A stretch of DNA of 64,000 bases from Solirubrobacteraceae bacterium (lineage in GTDB: Bacteria; Actinomycetota; Thermoleophilia; Solirubrobacterales; Solirubrobacteraceae): NCBI GenBank assembly GCA_017882445.1, contig JADGPK010000008.1, positions 1 to 64,000 on the forward strand, written 5' to 3'. Shown here in pieces: positions 62,166-64,000 of this stretch (position 1 is its first letter; the number at the start of each line of letters is the position of its first letter). Made by a program: the position numbers and the translations under genes. Under the pieces are notes generated by a model that was given only the letters and a program-made list of their open reading frames with translations, was not told the origin of the DNA and did no database searches.

Positions 62166-62891
62166 TCAGCGCGAGCGCGCGTCCGTGAGCCAGCGCCTCC
62201 ACGGCAGCGCACCGCCCGCCCGTGCGAGCTCGCTCTCCTCGCGGCCTGCTACGACCGCGAGCGTCTGCACCTCGACCTCGCCCAGCCGCGCGATCGTCTC
62301 GCGGTTCGACCGTTCGAGCGTCGTGGGCTGCGCAGGCCACGGCGTGAGCACCACAGCGAGCACCTCCAGCCCAGCCGCGCGGGCCGCATCGATCGTCAAC
62401 AGCGTGTGATTGATCGTGCCCAGTCCCGCCCTCGCAGCGATCAGCAGGGGCAGCCCGAGCGCCGCTGCGAGGTCGCGCACCAGGTAGTTCGGCGCCAGCG
62501 GCACGAGCAGGCCGCCGACGCCCTCCACGACGAGCGTCTCACGCTGGGTGTCGGGGCCCGACGCGCCGCGGGCCGCGACGAGCAGCCGATCGGGGGCGAT
62601 CGGCTCGCCTGCGAGCTCCGCGGCGAGGTGGGGCGACGTCGCGGGCCCGTAGCGGAAAGGCGCGACGTCCCGCGGGCTCATGCCGGCCGCTGCTGCGAGC
62701 AGCTCGTGGTCCGCCGGCCAGCGGTCTGCCTCGCCGCCGCCGCCGCCCTGCGCTCGATCTTCAAGGCCGGTGACCACGGGCTTGAAGGCGCGCACGCGCT
62801 CGCCGTCGGCGACCATCGCGGCGAGCAGGCACGCGCTCAGGATCGTCTTGCCGACGCCCGTGTCGGTCGCGGTGACGAACAGCCCGCGCAC
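62166..62891 (-). CDS. bioD: ATP-dependent dethiobiotin synthetase
   Basis: 241 residues from GTG 62891. The P-loop is TATDTGVGKTILSACL, and FKPVVTGL binds diaminopelargonate. VVEGVGGLLVPLAPNYLVRDLAAALGLPLLIAARAGLGTINHTLLTIDAARAAGLEVLAVVLT is the conserved BioD core. It closes the ureido ring from CO2 and diaminopelargonate. Start is 19 bp after the bioF stop, so both are on one mRNA; longer upstream readings overlap bioF. The C-terminus is slightly longer than usual. Confidence 0.93.
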   Translation of the reverse strand: MRGLFVTATDTGVGKTILSACLLAAMVADGERVRAFKPVVTGLEDRAQGGGGGEADRWPADHELLAAAAGMSPRDVAPFRYGPATSPHLAAELAGEPIAPDRLLVAARGASGPDTQRETLVVEGVGGLLVPLAPNYLVRDLAAALGLPLLIAARAGLGTINHTLLTIDAARAAGLEVLAVVLTPWPAQPTTLERSNRETIARLGEVEVQTLAVVAGREESELARAGGALPWRRWLTDARSR

Positions 62892-62910
62892 CCGCGCCCG
62901 CCGTGAGACG

Positions 62911-64000
62911 CTAGGCCGCGCGGGCGCTTGAGATCTCGCGCTCGAGGTCGAACGGGGCGCTCGACCCTGCCATCGCTGTAACCGGCTCCCGCGATCGCCC
63001 GCCGTCGCGCTCGAGGTCGAAGGGCACCGCCGCCGCAGCCTCGGCGGCCTCGTATGACGTCCCGCGTGCAAACGCCGCGAACTCGTCGGGCGCCGTCTCG
63101 GTCGCGATCCTGCGCTCGATCGGAGGTGCTGTCATCGAGGCCGGGTCCAGGCCCAGCTTGCGAGCAAGGTTGCCGAACACGCCCGCCGCCATCCGCAGCT
63201 CGGCGGGGGTGTGCGAGGCCATCGTGGTGAGACGCAGCCTGGAGGTTCCACTCGGCACCGTCGGTGGCCGGATCGCCTGGGCGAAGACCCCGCGCTCGAT
63301 CGCCTCCTGGCAGAGGCGCATCGCCGCGCGCTCCTCGCCGATGATCAGCGGCACGATGTGCATGTCGGACTCAGCGACCGGGAAGCCCTCCGCGGCGAGC
63401 GCCGCGCGCAGCACCCGCGCGTTGGATCGCAGCCGCTGCACCCGGTGCGGGCGCTCCTGAAGCAGGTCGAGCGCCGCCAGCGCTCCCGCCACGGCGGGGG
63501 GCGCCGGCGCAGTCGAGAAGATCAACGAGCGGGCGGTGTTGACGAGGTAGCGGACGATCTCGGTGCTCGCACACGCGTAGGCTCCGTAGGAGCCGAGCGC
63601 CTTGCCGAGCGTGCCGATCACAACGTCGATCTCATCCTCGAGCCCCGCCTCCGCGACCGCCCCGCGGCCGTCAGGGCCGAGGTTGCCGATCGCGTGGGCC
63701 TCGTCGATCACCGTGCGCGCTCCGTAGTCCCTCGCCACCTCCGCGATCTCGCTCAGCGGCGCGACGTCCCCATCCATCGAGAACACCGAGTCGCTCACGA
63801 TCAGGCGCCTGGCCTGACCGTCGCGGCCGCCGGCGTGCCGGTGCAGGCTCCATTCGAGATGCTCGACGTCGCGGTGGCGGTAGACGACCACCTCGGCACG
63901 CGACAGCCGGCAGCCGTCCACGATCGAGGCGTGGTTGAGCTCGTCGGAGAAGATCGTGTCGCCGCGCCCCGCGAGCGCACCGATGACGCCGAGGTTGGCC
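62911..64000 (-). CDS. bioF: 8-amino-7-oxononanoate synthase (5' part beyond window)
   Basis: The last 363 codons; the front extends past the right edge. PLP enzyme that joins pimeloyl thioester and alanine. Visible motifs are FSDELNHASIVDGCRLS, SDSVFSMDGDVAPL, VIDEAHAIG with the PLP aspartate and VIGTLGKALGSYGAY with the PLP lysine. C-terminal end differs from the family: after about residue 300 of this segment comes a 60-residue Ala-rich tail with two copies of PFDLER. DNA carries a 17-bp exact repeat (62936-62952 and 63005-63021) in this tail. Confidence 0.93.
   Translation of the reverse strand, partial: ANLGVIGALAGRGDTIFSDELNHASIVDGCRLSRAEVVVYRHRDVEHLEWSLHRHAGGRDGQARRLIVSDSVFSMDGDVAPLSEIAEVARDYGARTVIDEAHAIGNLGPDGRGAVAEAGLEDEIDVVIGTLGKALGSYGAYACASTEIVRYLVNTARSLIFSTAPAPPAVAGALAALDLLQERPHRVQRLRSNARVLRAALAAEGFPVAESDMHIVPLIIGEERAAMRLCQEAIERGVFAQAIRPPTVPSGTSRLRLTTMASHTPAELRMAAGVFGNLARKLGLDPASMTAPPIERRIATETAPDEFAAFARGTSYEAAEAAAAVPFDLERDGGRSREPVTAMAGSSAPFDLEREISSARAA
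62936..63021 (-). repeat. 17-bp direct repeat in the bioF tail
   Basis: TCGCGCTCGAGGTCGAA occurs at 62936-62952 and at 63005-63021, 69 bp apart, which keeps the frame and codes PFDLER twice. Confidence 0.6.

Noticed and set aside
1-64000. CRISPR arrays, tRNA or rRNA genes
   Set aside because: No regularly spaced direct repeats with unique spacers and no recognisable tRNA/rRNA sequence were seen by eye; a tRNA scan was not possible.

Overview
The window is visibly GC-rich, uses many GTG and some TTG starts, and shows actinobacterial promoter habits. Several secreted proteins carry modules that I associate with the Thermoleophilia/Solirubrobacterales: fibronectin-type repeats that open with a 'T-ASAVTQTSA-L-ATVNP' pattern, and an 'AGVYRLTL' C-terminal cap. 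A free-living aerobic actinobacterium of that class is the best guess, made from protein style and not from a marker gene. No rRNA, tRNA or CRISPR array was recognised.

Layout. 1-3350 is an accessory patch: the 5' end of an IS701-like transposase, a Fic enzyme with a palindromic operator, a HEPN-like gene whose frame is cut by an amber codon, and the 3' remnant of a peroxiredoxin gene. 3350-14370 holds a DegV protein, an epimerase, membrane proteins, acetyl-CoA synthetase, a PspC-type sensor kinase with its NarL-type regulator, and an ABC exporter pair. 14437-18261 has thyX, interrupted by a 361-residue intein with a homing endonuclease, divergent from an M3 oligoendopeptidase. 18356-33561 (minus strand) is a complete 14-gene complex I operon, nuoA to nuoN. 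33629-36902 holds a membrane protein, a lipoprotein cytochrome c, serS and a TetR/winged-helix fusion regulator. 36899-43822 codes for a secreted sedolisin, a secreted glycosidase-like protein and two polytopic GT-C-like proteins.

45451-52605 looks like a diamine/amino acid catabolic block: permease, class III aminotransferase, PucR regulator, alanine dehydrogenase and an aminobutyraldehyde-type dehydrogenase. The proposed flow is uptake, transamination onto pyruvate, recycling of the alanine by Ald, and oxidation of the aminoaldehyde. It is followed by three abutting 24-bp palindromes and a DEAD-box helicase with a long leader. 54294-64000 holds a metallo-beta-lactamase-fold protein coupled to a GH15 glucoamylase-like enzyme, a Nudix hydrolase, rubredoxin, and the biotin genes bioA, bioD and bioF (truncated at the right edge), with a large secreted PKD/fibronectin protein between them.

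Recurrent design. About fifteen genes have a TANNNT (or near) hexamer 6-10 nt before the start codon, which implies leaderless mRNA. Four convergent gene pairs end inside one symmetric hairpin that contains both stop codons. Most polycistronic genes overlap by ATGA or GTGA. The most unusual items are the triple CATG-loop palindromes at 52608-52679, the in-frame amber codons at 2088-2090 and 57951-57953, and bioA, which lacks an ATG/GTG/TTG start.
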